64,000 nucleotides of DNA. Source: Halomonas litopenaei (lineage in GTDB: Bacteria; Pseudomonadota; Gammaproteobacteria; Pseudomonadales; Halomonadaceae). This document shows, one piece after another, positions 1 through 8,797 of the stretch. The translations under genes and the position numbers were made by a program. The DNA is taken from contig NZ_JAEKJT010000003.1 in the NCBI RefSeq assembly GCF_017303055.1, positions 310,001 to 374,000 on the forward strand. The letters run 5' to 3'. Numbering within the stretch: the first letter of the stretch is position 1; every line of letters starts with the position of its first letter. The notes under the pieces were generated by a model. The model saw only the letters and a program-made list of their open reading frames with translations. It searched no databases and was not told the DNA's origin.

Positions 1-904
1 CGGCCAAACCATCCTCATCGACGATAGCCTGGGACGGCTCGGAGTCGGGGTCATCATCAATTTCGGGCGTCGTCGGCCCCTCGCCGCAGCCACAGTCAAT
101 CTCCACGGTCGCGCTACTCTTCGCAGCGTCTCCGTCACCATCGGTGGTGATAATGTCAAAACGCAGCGTGCCCGCCGCCAACTCGTTTGCAGTGAACTTC
201 CAAGTACCGTCGGCGTTCACGATAAGAGTCCCAGCACCCGTCTCGATATCACTGCCAAGCGGATATTCGGTGCTATCACCCGGCAGCTTGACCACGCTGC
301 TACGAATGCCATCGGCACCACCTGACTCGGCCCAGGTACCAGTCACCACATCTCCTGGCTGCACACTGTCAGGCGCATCGATCCTGTTCACCGGGGAATC
401 GTCATCGACGTCGATGGCCAGGCGGGATGAGCTTTGGTTGCCTTCCTGATCGGTAATGGTGTACCCCACCGAGAAGACCAGATTATCTTCCACACCAGAT
501 TCCGGGTGATCCAAGGGGCCCAGCAGAAATACCCTGTACGCACCTGTCGCGACATCGGTCAATTTAATATGCAGGATTGGCGTACCATCCGGCGTCTTGG
601 CGGCAATCACTTGGCCATCCACAGAGCGCTGGAAGGTCAGCGGCTCGCCTTGGGATGTCAGGGTCGGCAGTCCATCAGAGTTCCACTGAAAAGCACCACT
701 ATCGGCTGGGCCAGCCGCACCGAAGCTGTAGGGTAACGAGCCCTGGAAGAGCACTGCCTTGCCCGCATCATCAGCGGCTCCCCCCACCAGTCCTCCTGCA
801 AGACCGTCTTCATCGAGGTGAGCAATATCAGCAAAGCCCGAGTCGCTACTCGTGACGGCGGTACTGATGAGCTGTGTAGCATCTACATTTTGTGACGAAC
901 TCAT
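1..904 (-). CDS. Type I secreted repeat adhesin (RTX/VCBS-like), N-terminal part, cut by window edge
   Basis: The minus-strand frame is open from an ATG at 904 to the window edge (301 codons read by hand), with AGGGAG just upstream. There is no Sec signal, as expected for a type I secretion substrate whose signal is C-terminal. About 20 residues in, a repeat starts with HLDEDGLAGG; it ends near 160 with the acidic AIDVDDDSP. A bacterial-Ig-like segment follows with TWAESGG, NADGTWKFTAN and TTDGDGD (VCBS type). A second repeat start, VDEDGLA, lies at the very edge, so the repeats recur about every 265-280 residues. Such DEDGL-type repeats are known from giant adhesins exported by LapB/C/E-like machinery. 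Length, calcium-binding nonapeptides and transporter genes lie outside the window. Confident on class, not on function. Confidence 0.8.
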   Translation of the reverse strand, partial: MSSSQNVDATQLISTAVTSSDSGFADIAHLDEDGLAGGLVGGAADDAGKAVLFQGSLPYSFGAAGPADSGAFQWNSDGLPTLTSQGEPLTFQRSVDGQVIAAKTPDGTPILHIKLTDVATGAYRVFLLGPLDHPESGVEDNLVFSVGYTITDQEGNQSSSRLAIDVDDDSPVNRIDAPDSVQPGDVVTGTWAESGGADGIRSSVVKLPGDSTEYPLGSDIETGAGTLIVNADGTWKFTANELAAGTLRFDIITTDGDGDAAKSSATVEIDCGCGEGPTTPEIDDDPDSEPSQAIVDEDGLA

Positions 905-1387
905 TGATTAAGCTCCCTAGGCGACAACAGAGATACATTTTTTTACACGCCTACAGACTAGGAGACTCTTTTGCGGCCCAACATTGTACTCATGTGCACG
1001 CAACACTTACGGGAAGCAAAAATATATGGAATATGCACAATTTATGAGAAAAAGCCCAGCACTCGCTCCAAAAAACCTCACACATACGCTCAACGACGTA
1101 AAAGATAGAGAAAAAAAATACTTATATTACAATCTATTAAACAATTCCAATATCGGTTTACTGCAGGGCATCACATATACAGAAGGTTCTTATATTTACA
1201 GTAGCGCATGTGACAATTCGAGTTAGTAATGAATACAATCAAGTATGAAGAACCTCAGGTCCTGCTCGTATAGAATTCCGAAATATCTCAAAAAAAATTT
1301 CTAATAAATAGCTGAGTGTCCACCCTTTTCTCCTCTCCTTCCCGGCAGATAAGCCTCCCCTCTCTTTTCAAGAAAAATCATACCCAC
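905..1387. other. AT-rich non-coding leader upstream of the adhesin
   Basis: About 480 bases with A/T content far above the rest of the window, dense in A and T runs (for example 1100-1140 and 1280-1310). An 80-codon frame at 984-1226 begins with TTG, has no ribosome site and looks random, so I do not call it. The stretch is probably the promoter and leader of the minus-strand adhesin gene; its composition would suit H-NS/MvaT-type silencing, which is inference. Confidence 0.6.
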
Positions 1388-1416
1388 AAAAAAACGCCCG
1401 GACCATTGTCCGGGCG
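1388..1416 (-). terminator. Rho-independent terminator of purC
   Basis: A perfect 9-bp stem (1395-1403 with 1408-1416, loop CATT) is followed on the minus strand by a seven-T run at 1394-1388. It lies 45 bases after the purC stop and closes the dapA-bamC-MBL-purC transcription unit. Confidence 0.9.
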
Positions 1417-1460
1417 CTATGCGTGATGTTGCAGAGCAGAAGAGAGACTGCGCCGCTCTG

Positions 1461-2174
1461 TCAGCTAAAATCGATGCCGATACGCCGACCGACTTCTTCA
1501 TAGGCCTCGATGACGCCGCCGAGTCCCTGACGAAAACGGTCCTTGTCGAGCTTTTCTCGTGTTTCGGCGTCCCAAAGGCGACACCCATCAGGCGAGAATT
1601 CGTCTCCGAGCACAATCTTTCCGTGAAAAACACCGAACTCCAGCTTGTAGTCCACCAGCAGCATGCCGCCATCAGCAAACAGCTGTTTCAGCACCTCATT
1701 GACCTTGAAGGTCAGTGCCTTCATTTCGGCCAGCTGCTCAGAGGTTGCCCAGCCGAAGCTTTCCGCCAGCGACTCGTTGACCATGGGGTCATGCAGCTCG
1801 TCATTCTTCAGAAACAGTTCAAACGTCGGAGGATTGAGTGCCTGACCTTCTTCCACCCCTAGTCGCTTGACCAGGCTACCGGCGGCGATATTGCGCACCA
1901 CGCACTCCACCGGAATCATGTCGAGCTTCTTGACCACACACTCGGTGTCCGACAGCAGTGTCTCGACGTGGGTGGGAATGCCCGCTTCCTCCAGCTTCGC
2001 CATGATAAAGGCATTGAAGCGGTTATTGACCTTGCCCTTGCGCTCCAGCGATTCCATGCGGCGACCATCGAAGGCGCTAGTATCATCTCGGAAGTGCAAA
2101 ATCAGCCGATCAGGATCATCGGTGGCGTAGACGGACTTGGCCTTACCGGCATAGAGTTCTTCGCGCTTTTCCAT
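1461..2174 (-). CDS. purC: Phosphoribosylaminoimidazole-succinocarboxamide synthase (SAICAR synthetase)
   Basis: Joins aspartate to CAIR with ATP in de novo purine synthesis; cytoplasmic. The 237-residue product has the family length and starts [16 protein letters not shown], matching the E. coli N-terminus. [12 protein letters not shown] and LVDYKLEFG are SAICAR synthetase signatures. The ATG at 2174 is chosen because GGAGG lies six bases upstream; a further in-frame ATG at 2192 lies before that ribosome site. It is the last gene of a unit reading dapA, bamC, MBL hydrolase, purC, the common gammaproteobacterial order with one extra gene. Confidence 0.97.
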   Translation of the reverse strand: MEKREELYAGKAKSVYATDDPDRLILHFRDDTSAFDGRRMESLERKGKVNNRFNAFIMAKLEEAGIPTHVETLLSDTECVVKKLDMIPVECVVRNIAAGSLVKRLGVEEGQALNPPTFELFLKNDELHDPMVNESLAESFGWATSEQLAEMKALTFKVNEVLKQLFADGGMLLVDYKLEFGVFHGKIVLGDEFSPDGCRLWDAETREKLDKDRFRQGLGGVIEAYEEVGRRIGIDFS

Positions 2175-2229
2175 GGGTGCCTCCACAGGCAATCAAAAGG
2201 GTTCTTAGTCAAAGGACCGAAGTCCTGAA

Positions 2230-3030
2230 TCAATGGATCGCTTGCCAATCCAGGCCGTCGTCCTGGGCAGCCACGGTCAGGCGAGATTCATCGCCGCTCA
2301 TCAGAGGCATCAGAGCCTCCAGAGCGAGTTCGGGGCGATTATTATGCTCCGACAGATGCGAGCAGACGATACGCTGAAGGCGGTCCAGCCCCAGTGTGGT
2401 CAGCAGTGCCGAAGCCTGGGCATTGGCCAGGTGCCCCCAGTGCCCGCCCACCCGACGCTTGAGGCTGGGCGGATAGGGGCCATCTGCGAGCATCTGGACA
2501 TCATGATTACATTCGAGAACGAGCGCATCGCAGCCGCGAAACGCTCTCTGGACGTGCTCGGTGGGGTGTCCCAGATCCGTCAACAATCCCAGCCGAACAT
2601 CGCTGGCGCTGATGCGAAACTGCACGGGTTCTCTGGCATCGTGAGGCACCGTGACGGCATCGACCTCCAGCCCCTTCACCGCAAACCGAGACTGGGGAGT
2701 GATCCAATGGGTACGAGGCAGGCGCCCCAGCTTTCCCGATAACCAGGTGCCGGGCGTCAGGTGCACAGGCAGATCGTAACGGCGCGCCAGCGGGCCCACA
2801 CCACGCACATGATCACCGTGCTCGTGGGTAACCAGCACGGCGTCGATCTGCCGCGGGTGAACGCCTAGCCGAGCCAGGCGTCGCTCGGCTTCCTTCAGCG
2901 CAAAACCACAGTCAACCAACAAAAGCGCATCGCCGTCGGTCACCAGGGTCGCATTGCCCTTACTACCGCTCCCGAGAGAGGCAAAGCGAAGGCCTCGGTG
3001 CACCGACTCGCTGGTAGATCCTTCCCCCAT
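2230..3030 (-). CDS. MBL-fold metallo-hydrolase, YycJ/VicX-like
   Basis: Metallo-beta-lactamase fold protein of 266 residues. The metal-binding motif THEHGDH is at 68-74, preceded by the strand LLLVDCGFAL. Further ligands are expected in VPHDAREP, LTDLGH and CSHLSEHN. The short SLGSGSKGNATLV start is typical of the YycJ/VicX group, for which exonuclease-like activity has been reported in Gram-positives; the substrate here is unknown. Its ATG overlaps the bamC stop (TGATG), so the two are probably translationally coupled, and purC follows. The same gene sits between bamC and purC in several gammaproteobacteria. Confidence 0.9.
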   Translation of the reverse strand: MGEGSTSESVHRGLRFASLGSGSKGNATLVTDGDALLLVDCGFALKEAERRLARLGVHPRQIDAVLVTHEHGDHVRGVGPLARRYDLPVHLTPGTWLSGKLGRLPRTHWITPQSRFAVKGLEVDAVTVPHDAREPVQFRISASDVRLGLLTDLGHPTEHVQRAFRGCDALVLECNHDVQMLADGPYPPSLKRRVGGHWGHLANAQASALLTTLGLDRLQRIVCSHLSEHNNRPELALEALMPLMSGDESRLTVAAQDDGLDWQAIH

Positions 3031-3995
3031 CAGCGCAGCAAGCCCTCCATGCGCTGCAGCAGCTCACGCTGGTCATCACCGGACAGAGGCTCCTCGTCGA
3101 CCGCCCGAGCTTCCATCACTGTCTCTTGTCCCTGAGGCGTCAGCCGCATCTCGACGCGATGCATCGACTCGGTCAGGTCCATGGACATCAGTGAGTCAAC
3201 GAAGCCGCGGGTGCGCTCGCTTTCGGTCACGTAGTCGATGACAAACCGCTTGCTGGCTTCATCTGCAGAGACCAATTCGCGACGATCTTCCATATCGAAG
3301 TTGTTCTCGAGCTGAAACGCCAGTTCGGCATAGGCCCGGTCGATATCGAAGGGCAGCACCATTACCCAATCGTCGCCGCGGGGCTCGAAGCGAATGCTCT
3401 GACGATCCGTCGCCTGCTGGGCCGAGGCAGACGCGATACTGGCGGAGGCGCTGCGAGCCTCGAAATGACGCTGCAGCGAGTTCAGGCACAGACGGTTGAG
3501 CTGCCCCGCGGTATCACAGCGAATCTCGCTGGTACCCGTGCGCAGCCCCTGACGCAGCAACAGGCTGGCGTCGGAAGTCTCGATAACCCCAGTGGCGCTA
3601 TCACTGCGCGTGATCTCGAGTCCCCGCTGCTCGGCAAAGCGCTCAAGCTCTGGCCACACCACCGCGGGCGCAGCACCCACCACCAGCCAGCGATCTGCAT
3701 CGGTTTCTCGAACCGCCACATCACCGGCAGCCACCGCGGTGCTGGCTGACAAGGTCTGAGGCAAGGGCGCCGCAAAGTCACCCTCTCGAGCATAGAAACT
3801 GCCGCTCGCCTGAGGCACCGGCATGATGTCGCGGTAGCGGCTCTGGTCCCGGGTTCCAGGCAGCGTCAGAGGAGCCGCCTGCCGAGCGTCAGCATAGTCC
3901 TCGTTGCGGTCGTGATAGTGCCCTTCCTTGGCACAGCCAGCCAAAGCCAGTGCCGCGATCATCGCCAGCGGCAATCCTTTAAGCGCAGAATTCAT
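3030..3995 (-). CDS. bamC: Outer-membrane assembly lipoprotein BamC (NlpB)
   Basis: Accessory lipoprotein of the BAM complex that folds beta-barrels into the outer membrane. The start at 3995 is preferred over 4025 because AGGTGG precedes it and it opens directly into a lipoprotein signal ending LALAGC (lipidated Cys21). The product has 321 residues. A flexible N-terminal stretch with DYADARQAAPLTLP corresponds to the part that contacts BamD, followed by two helix-grip domains (about 100-190 and 210-320). It sits directly downstream of dapA, as in E. coli. Confidence 0.9.
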   Translation of the reverse strand: MNSALKGLPLAMIAALALAGCAKEGHYHDRNEDYADARQAAPLTLPGTRDQSRYRDIMPVPQASGSFYAREGDFAAPLPQTLSASTAVAAGDVAVRETDADRWLVVGAAPAVVWPELERFAEQRGLEITRSDSATGVIETSDASLLLRQGLRTGTSEIRCDTAGQLNRLCLNSLQRHFEARSASASIASASAQQATDRQSIRFEPRGDDWVMVLPFDIDRAYAELAFQLENNFDMEDRRELVSADEASKRFVIDYVTESERTRGFVDSLMSMDLTESMHRVEMRLTPQGQETVMEARAVDEEPLSGDDQRELLQRMEGLLR

Positions 3996-4055
3996 GCGTC
4001 CACCTTGGTTGATAATTGAGTCCACGTCATCACGACCGAGAGGAATGCCGCAGCA

Positions 4056-4940
4056 TCAGTCCTCGATCAGTCCCGCCAGCTGCAGCGCTTCGCTGATGGT
4101 GGAGTGGTATTTCTCGCTGAGCCAGGTCAGCGGCAAGCGGATCCCCGGCTCGATAATGCCCATACGGTTGAGCGCCCACTTCACGGGAATCGGGTTAGCC
4201 TCGATGCCGAGATTGGTGTGCAGTGGCAGCAACCGCGTGTTGATCTGGTGCGCTTTTTCCGTCTCGCCGGCAATCGCGGCGACACACAGGTCGTGCATGG
4301 CCTTGGGTGCGACGTTGGCCGTAACCGAGATATCACCGTGGCCGCCCATCAGCATGAAGTCACAGGCCGTGGCATCATCGCCGGAATACAGCATGAAGTC
4401 GCTGCCTTCGAGGCGTTCGATCAGGTCCTCTGCCCGCTCCAGGTTACCGGTGGCGTCCTTCAGGCCGATAATATTATCCACCTCGGCCAGACGCAGCACC
4501 GTCTCGTTGTAGATATCGGAGCAGGTACGGCCCGGCACGTTGTAGAGGATCACCGGCAAGTCACTGGTCTCGGCGATGACCTTGAAGTGCTGGTACAAGC
4601 CTTCCTGGGTCGGCTTGTTGTAGTAAGGCGCCACGGTCAGACAGTAGTCGGCACCGACTTCCTTGGCGTAGCGGGTCAGCTCCACCGCCTCGGTGGTGTT
4701 GTTGGAGCCAGTGCCAGCGATAACGGGAATACGGCCATTGACCTCTTCCACTACCGTGCGAATCACATCGAAATGCTCGGCAAAGGTCATGGTCGTGGGC
4801 TCACCGGTGGTGCCCGCCGCCACGATGGCATCGGTACCGTTATCCAGGTGAAAGTTAACCAGTTTGCGCAACACTTCCCAGTCGATATCGCCATTGGCCT
4901 TCATCGGTGTCGCCAGAGCGACGATACTGCCCGTGATCAT
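4056..4940 (-). CDS. dapA: 4-hydroxy-tetrahydrodipicolinate synthase
   Basis: Condenses pyruvate with aspartate semialdehyde, the first committed step to diaminopimelate and lysine. The 294-residue product has the usual length. Schiff-base Lys161 lies in GLKDATGN, Tyr133 and Arg138 in LYNVPGR, and [10 protein letters not shown] at 41-50 forms the substrate pocket. The ATG at 4940 is supported by alignment to the family start and AGAGGAAC upstream; the frame is open 126 codons further but that part has no family likeness. It leads the dapA-bamC-MBL-purC unit and is divergent from bcp across 213 bases. Confidence 0.97.
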   Translation of the reverse strand: MITGSIVALATPMKANGDIDWEVLRKLVNFHLDNGTDAIVAAGTTGEPTTMTFAEHFDVIRTVVEEVNGRIPVIAGTGSNNTTEAVELTRYAKEVGADYCLTVAPYYNKPTQEGLYQHFKVIAETSDLPVILYNVPGRTCSDIYNETVLRLAEVDNIIGLKDATGNLERAEDLIERLEGSDFMLYSGDDATACDFMLMGGHGDISVTANVAPKAMHDLCVAAIAGETEKAHQINTRLLPLHTNLGIEANPIPVKWALNRMGIIEPGIRLPLTWLSEKYHSTISEALQLAGLIED

Positions 4941-5153
4941 CCTCGTTGTTCCTCTGTTGTCGGCTTGCCAAACACCTGATTTCCGCGATTCCGGCAAGCG
5001 TGGTTGGCCAAGGGGGTCGCGACCCGGGGAAGCGTGATCGTGACCAGAGCACAAATGGTACTCAGGCGGCCATACCCTGTACAGCCGCGTCTTTACATAG
5101 CGTGTTGCATTGCGTGTAATCGGACATCCATCTACGCCAATTTCGGAGCCCCC

Positions 5154-5630
5154 ATGACTGTAACTGTTGGCGAACAGGTCCCCGACTTCAGCGCCACCGC
5201 CACCGGTGACACCACCTTCTCTCTGGCCGAGCAACGTGGCCGCCAGGTCGTGGTCTATTTCTATCCCAAGGCTAGCACCCCCGGCTGCACCACCGAAGGG
5301 GGCGACTTCCGGGACCACAAGGCCGACTTTGATGCTGCCAACACGCTGATTGTTGGCGTGTCTCGGGATGGCATCCGCGCCCAGGAGAACTTCAAGGCCA
5401 AGCAGTCCTTCAACTTCGAGCTGATCTCCGACAAGGACGAAGCCGTCTGCCAGCTATTTGACGTCATCAAGCTCAAGAAGCTTTACGGCAAGGAACACCT
5501 GGGTATCGAGCGCAGCACCTTTCTGATCGACGCTGAAGGGCAACTGGCCAGGGAGTGGCGCAAGGTCAAGGTGAAAGGCCATGTGGAAGAAGTGCTGGAA
5601 GCAGCGCAGGCACTGAACGCCCAGCGCTAG
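5154..5630 (+). CDS. bcp: Thiol peroxidase of the Bcp/PrxQ family
   Basis: Reduces hydrogen peroxide and organic peroxides in the cytosol. The 158 residues form one thioredoxin-fold domain. The peroxidatic cysteine is Cys45 in [11 protein letters not shown]. The resolving cysteine five residues later, present in E. coli Bcp, is Gly50 here, and the alternative resolving position in helix 3 (FxAKQ context) is lysine, so a 1-Cys mechanism is likely; Cys99 is the only other cysteine. The ATG at 5154 fits the family start, with CGGAG upstream. It is divergent from dapA, as in E. coli. Confidence 0.95.
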   Translation: MTVTVGEQVPDFSATATGDTTFSLAEQRGRQVVVYFYPKASTPGCTTEGGDFRDHKADFDAANTLIVGVSRDGIRAQENFKAKQSFNFELISDKDEAVCQLFDVIKLKKLYGKEHLGIERSTFLIDAEGQLAREWRKVKVKGHVEEVLEAAQALNAQR

Positions 5631-5698
5631 CAGCAGGGCCAGGCCGCGACGGGCACGCCCCGTCGCATCCACTGACCGACCGGCATCGACGCACGAGA

Positions 5699-6802
5699 TC
5701 AGCCGTCGGTGCCGGTACTCCCCGGTAGCCTGGCCATGCTGCGCTCCTTGATGCCCCGTGGCCAGGCATAGACCAGCGCCTTGAGCAGGGTCGCCAGCGG
5801 GATTGCAAAGAACACCCCCCAGAAGCCCCACACGCCGCCGAAGAACAGCACCGCCAGAATGATCGACACCGGATGCAGGTTGACCGCTTCGGAAAACAGC
5901 ACCGGCACCAGCACGTTACCATCCAGCGCCTGGATGACCCCATAGGCGACGATGACATACAGAAACTGATCCCCCAGGCCGAAATGAAATCCTGCCACGG
6001 CCGCCACGGGCAGTGTCGCCACCGCTGCGCCGATGTAAGGCACCAGCACGGAGAAACCCACCAGCACCGCCAGCAGCGCTGAGTAAGGCAGACCGAAAAA
6101 GGCGAAGGTGAAAAACGTCACCGTCCCGACGATGACAATTTCCGTCGCCTTACCCCGCACATAGTTGGCAATCTGGCAGTCCATCTCCTTCCATACCCGC
6201 GTCATCAGATCACGCTTGGCCGGCAGCAGTGACACCGTGAAGCCCACCAGGCGATCACGATCCTTGAGCATGAACAGCACCAGAATCGGCACCAGCACCA
6301 GATAGATGATCAATCCCAGCACGTTGCCGAGGGAAGCCAGCGACAGCGTCAGCGCGCGCTGGCTCAACTGCGTTGCTTCACGGCTCAGCACCCCGATCCA
6401 GTCCTGGACCAGGTCTGGAGTGATCAGCTGGGGGTAGCTCATCTGCAGGTCATCCAGCATCTGCTGGCCGGCGGCGAACATCCTTGGTGCTTCCTGTATC
6501 AGGCTCGCCAGCTGATTCCAGATCAGCGGCAGCAACACCAGCGCCATCGCCAGCAGCACACCGACGAAGGCCAGGAAGACGGTCATTACCGCGACGAGAT
6601 GCGGCACCTTGCGTCGCGTCAGGCTGTTGACCGCGCCCTGCAACAGAAAGGCCACTACCAGAGCGGTGAGGAACGGCGCCAGCATCTGGCCCAGCCAGAT
6701 CACCACCGCAAAGCCGGCCACCAGCAGCACCAGCAGCAGAACCGCTTCCTCATCCGAGAAATAGTGGTCTACCCAGCTACGGAATACCGTCCGCAGGCTC
6801 AT
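5699..6802 (-). CDS. perM: AI-2E family (PerM) inner-membrane permease
   Basis: Polytopic membrane protein of 367 residues with about eight hydrophobic helices, several paired at each end, and a long soluble segment around 90-150. LVPYIGAAVATLP and LVPVLFSEAVNLHPV are conserved AI-2E family stretches. Members export small solutes or act as Na+(Li+)/H+ antiporters in halophiles; the substrate here cannot be read from sequence. Its ATG overlaps the stop of the upstream tusA-like gene by four bases (ATGA), so the two are one operon. The bepA neighbour is the same as in E. coli. Confidence 0.85.
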   Translation of the reverse strand: MSLRTVFRSWVDHYFSDEEAVLLLVLLVAGFAVVIWLGQMLAPFLTALVVAFLLQGAVNSLTRRKVPHLVAVMTVFLAFVGVLLAMALVLLPLIWNQLASLIQEAPRMFAAGQQMLDDLQMSYPQLITPDLVQDWIGVLSREATQLSQRALTLSLASLGNVLGLIIYLVLVPILVLFMLKDRDRLVGFTVSLLPAKRDLMTRVWKEMDCQIANYVRGKATEIVIVGTVTFFTFAFFGLPYSALLAVLVGFSVLVPYIGAAVATLPVAAVAGFHFGLGDQFLYVIVAYGVIQALDGNVLVPVLFSEAVNLHPVSIILAVLFFGGVWGFWGVFFAIPLATLLKALVYAWPRGIKERSMARLPGSTGTDG

Positions 6803-7041
6803 GCGTCACCCGCCTTGCGCAGCCAATAGACATAGACATCGTCGCGCTGTTCACGCCCTTCCAGCACATGAGAACTATGCTCGGCAAAGCTCTCGAAATC
6901 TCGCCAGGAACCGGCGTCGGTCGCCCTGACTTCCAGCAACTGCCCAGGCGCCAGGCGTGAAAGCGCCTGCTTCGCCTTCAGCAGCGGCAGCGGACAGGGA
7001 AGTCCGCACGCATCTAGCACATCGTCAGGTTGCACTGCCAT
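6799..7041 (-). CDS. tusA: TusA/SirA-family sulfurtransferase
   Basis: Small 80-residue two-layer alpha/beta protein that passes persulfide sulfur. The TusA signature is DACGLPCPLPLLKAK, with the active Cys16 of the CPxP motif; an extra Cys12 precedes it. The start at 7041 is chosen because GGGAG lies six bases upstream and the family N-terminus aligns there; the frame extends 47 codons upstream without likeness. Coupled to perM by an ATGA overlap. Whether it serves tRNA thiolation like E. coli TusA or another sulfur route is not visible; no tusBCD is in the window. Confidence 0.85.
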   Translation of the reverse strand: MAVQPDDVLDACGLPCPLPLLKAKQALSRLAPGQLLEVRATDAGSWRDFESFAEHSSHVLEGREQRDDVYVYWLRKAGDA

Positions 7042-7202
7042 GATCTCTCCCGAGAGAATGCGATATTGGTCCGCCCCAAGCGTTGCCACCCCATGGGCAT
7101 ACAGCCCCGCTGGCAAATTTGAGGCACTTTGATTTAAAGGCACTTTTCCGGCCGAATCAATGTCCCAAGGCAACCCCTTCATCGCTATCGACGAGGATCA
7201 CG

Positions 7203-8714
7203 ATGCTCAAGCGATCGCTGTTCGCCGCCACCGTTCGCCCCCTGCCCAGCGCGGGGTTGATCCTCGTTATGGCCCTGACCCAGACCGCGCCCCTCGCCCA
7301 GGCACAGTACCTGGACCAGGGCATTCGACTGAATGAGCCCAGAGAGCTCGACCTGCCCTCGCTGATGTCCACCGGCAGCAACGCCATCAGCGGTGAGGAA
7401 ACCCGCCTAGGCCGAGCCTGGCTACGCCAGTTTCGCGCCCACGTACCGGAATGGCGGGACCCGCTGGCCCAACACTATGTGGAAACCCTGGTAGGCCGTC
7501 TGGTGCCTTACAGCGATCTGGGCGGGATCAATATCGCGGTTACCCTGGTCGACAACAAGACCCTCAATGCCTTTGCCGTTCCCGGAGGTGTGGTCGGGGT
7601 CAACAGCGGCCTGTTCGGCTTCGCCACCCATGAAGCTGAGGTCGCCTCGGTTCTGGCCCACGAGCTGGGGCACCTGTCCCAGCGACACTACGCGCGCAGC
7701 AAGGCTCGCGCGGAACAAACCCAGGTTCCCGCCATGGCCACCATGCTGGCAGGTTTGATCCTGGCCGCCAGTGGCGCCGGCGACGCTGGCATCGCTGCAC
7801 TGGCAGGCAGCCAGGCGGCGATGATCCAGGACCAGCTGCGTTACTCCCGTCGCTATGAGGAAGAGGCCGATCGCATCGGGCTGCAGGCGATGGCCAGCGC
7901 CGGCTACGACCCCCAGGCGATGGTGGATATGTTCCGCTCCATGCAGCGCATGATGAGCCTGCAAGGCGGCACTCCGCCTGAATTCCTGTTGACCCACCCG
8001 ATTACCGAGTCGCGCATCAGCGATACTCAGTCACGGGTCAACCAGACGCGCGTCAGCGGCTCCGCACCGGACGACCTGCAGTACCAGCTCATCCGGGCCA
8101 GGGCGCTGCTGGCGATCCACGAGCGCGCCCCAGGACAAGCCCTGACGGTACTACGTCAAGACCAGGCACCCGCCGACGCACAACGCTACCTGCAAGCCTT
8201 GATCGACGCCCGCTCGGGTCAGGCCGACACGGCTCTCTCGGCGCTGGACAGCCTCTCCAGGGCTCACCCGGACACTGCGCTGCTTCCGGCCAGCGCCGTC
8301 CAGGTCGCACTGGAAGGCGGCCGCGTGGATGATGCCATCGCACGCGCTCAACGCCAGCTGCGACTGATGCCGGGATACCCCCCCACCAGCCAACTGCTGG
8401 GCGAAGCGCTGCTTCAGCGTGACCCCGATGCGGCCTATCGCGAGCTGTTCGATCTGGCTCAACGGCGCCCTGAAGACCCCACCGTCTTCGGGCTGTTGGC
8501 CGAAGCCGCAGGCCGCAGCGGTCGCGAAGCGTGGGGGCACCTGGCGCGTGCCGAACAGCTGCAGCTGACCGGCGAGATCGATCGCGCCATTCGTCAGCTG
8601 GAGGTGGCCGAAGCGGTGGCGGATCGTCAGGGCGACCTTAACGCCAGAGCCAGCATTCAGCGACGCCGCGACGCTTTCCTCGACTACCGCCGCACGATGG
8701 AAAAATTCCGCTAG
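7203..8714 (+). CDS. bepA: Periplasmic M48 metalloprotease with TPR tail (BepA family)
   Basis: Outer-membrane quality-control protease that degrades stalled LptD and BAM substrates. The 503-residue product starts with a Sec signal (to about 35, PLAQAQ). The M48 zinc motif HELGH is at 153-157, and the third ligand is in YEEEADRIG near 219-221. Residues beyond about 300 form TPR-like helices. The ATG at 7203 has GAGG upstream and opens straight into the signal peptide; the frame extends 40 codons upstream without likeness. It is divergent from tusA-perM. Confidence 0.92.
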   Translation: MLKRSLFAATVRPLPSAGLILVMALTQTAPLAQAQYLDQGIRLNEPRELDLPSLMSTGSNAISGEETRLGRAWLRQFRAHVPEWRDPLAQHYVETLVGRLVPYSDLGGINIAVTLVDNKTLNAFAVPGGVVGVNSGLFGFATHEAEVASVLAHELGHLSQRHYARSKARAEQTQVPAMATMLAGLILAASGAGDAGIAALAGSQAAMIQDQLRYSRRYEEEADRIGLQAMASAGYDPQAMVDMFRSMQRMMSLQGGTPPEFLLTHPITESRISDTQSRVNQTRVSGSAPDDLQYQLIRARALLAIHERAPGQALTVLRQDQAPADAQRYLQALIDARSGQADTALSALDSLSRAHPDTALLPASAVQVALEGGRVDDAIARAQRQLRLMPGYPPTSQLLGEALLQRDPDAAYRELFDLAQRRPEDPTVFGLLAEAAGRSGREAWGHLARAEQLQLTGEIDRAIRQLEVAEAVADRQGDLNARASIQRRRDAFLDYRRTMEKFR

Positions 8715-8725
8715 CGACAACGACA

Positions 8726-8769
8726 ACGCCCACGAGATCCCTCTTCATCTAGGGCCTCGTGGGCGTTTC
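8726..8769. terminator. Bidirectional terminator between bepA and nadA
   Basis: A perfect 11-bp stem (8726-8736 with 8756-8766) can extend by an inner CCCT/AGGG pairing. TTT and CTT follow on the plus strand; TTGTCGTTGT follows on the minus strand. The position between two convergent genes fits a shared terminator. Confidence 0.8.
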
Positions 8770-8797
8770 TTGCGGCAAGCGTTCTCCAGCGACGATC

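Noticed and set aside
434..855. Two overlapping plus-strand frames over the adhesin
   Set aside because: Antisense shadows; the minus-strand frame shows clear repeat-adhesin motifs and a good start.
984..1226. 80-codon plus-strand frame in the AT-rich leader
   Set aside because: TTG start, no ribosome site, random-looking composition; open mainly because stop-poor AT stretches happen to align.
5646..5666. 8-bp hairpin between bcp and perM
   Set aside because: GC-rich stem without U-run; could be chance in this composition, so no terminator is called.
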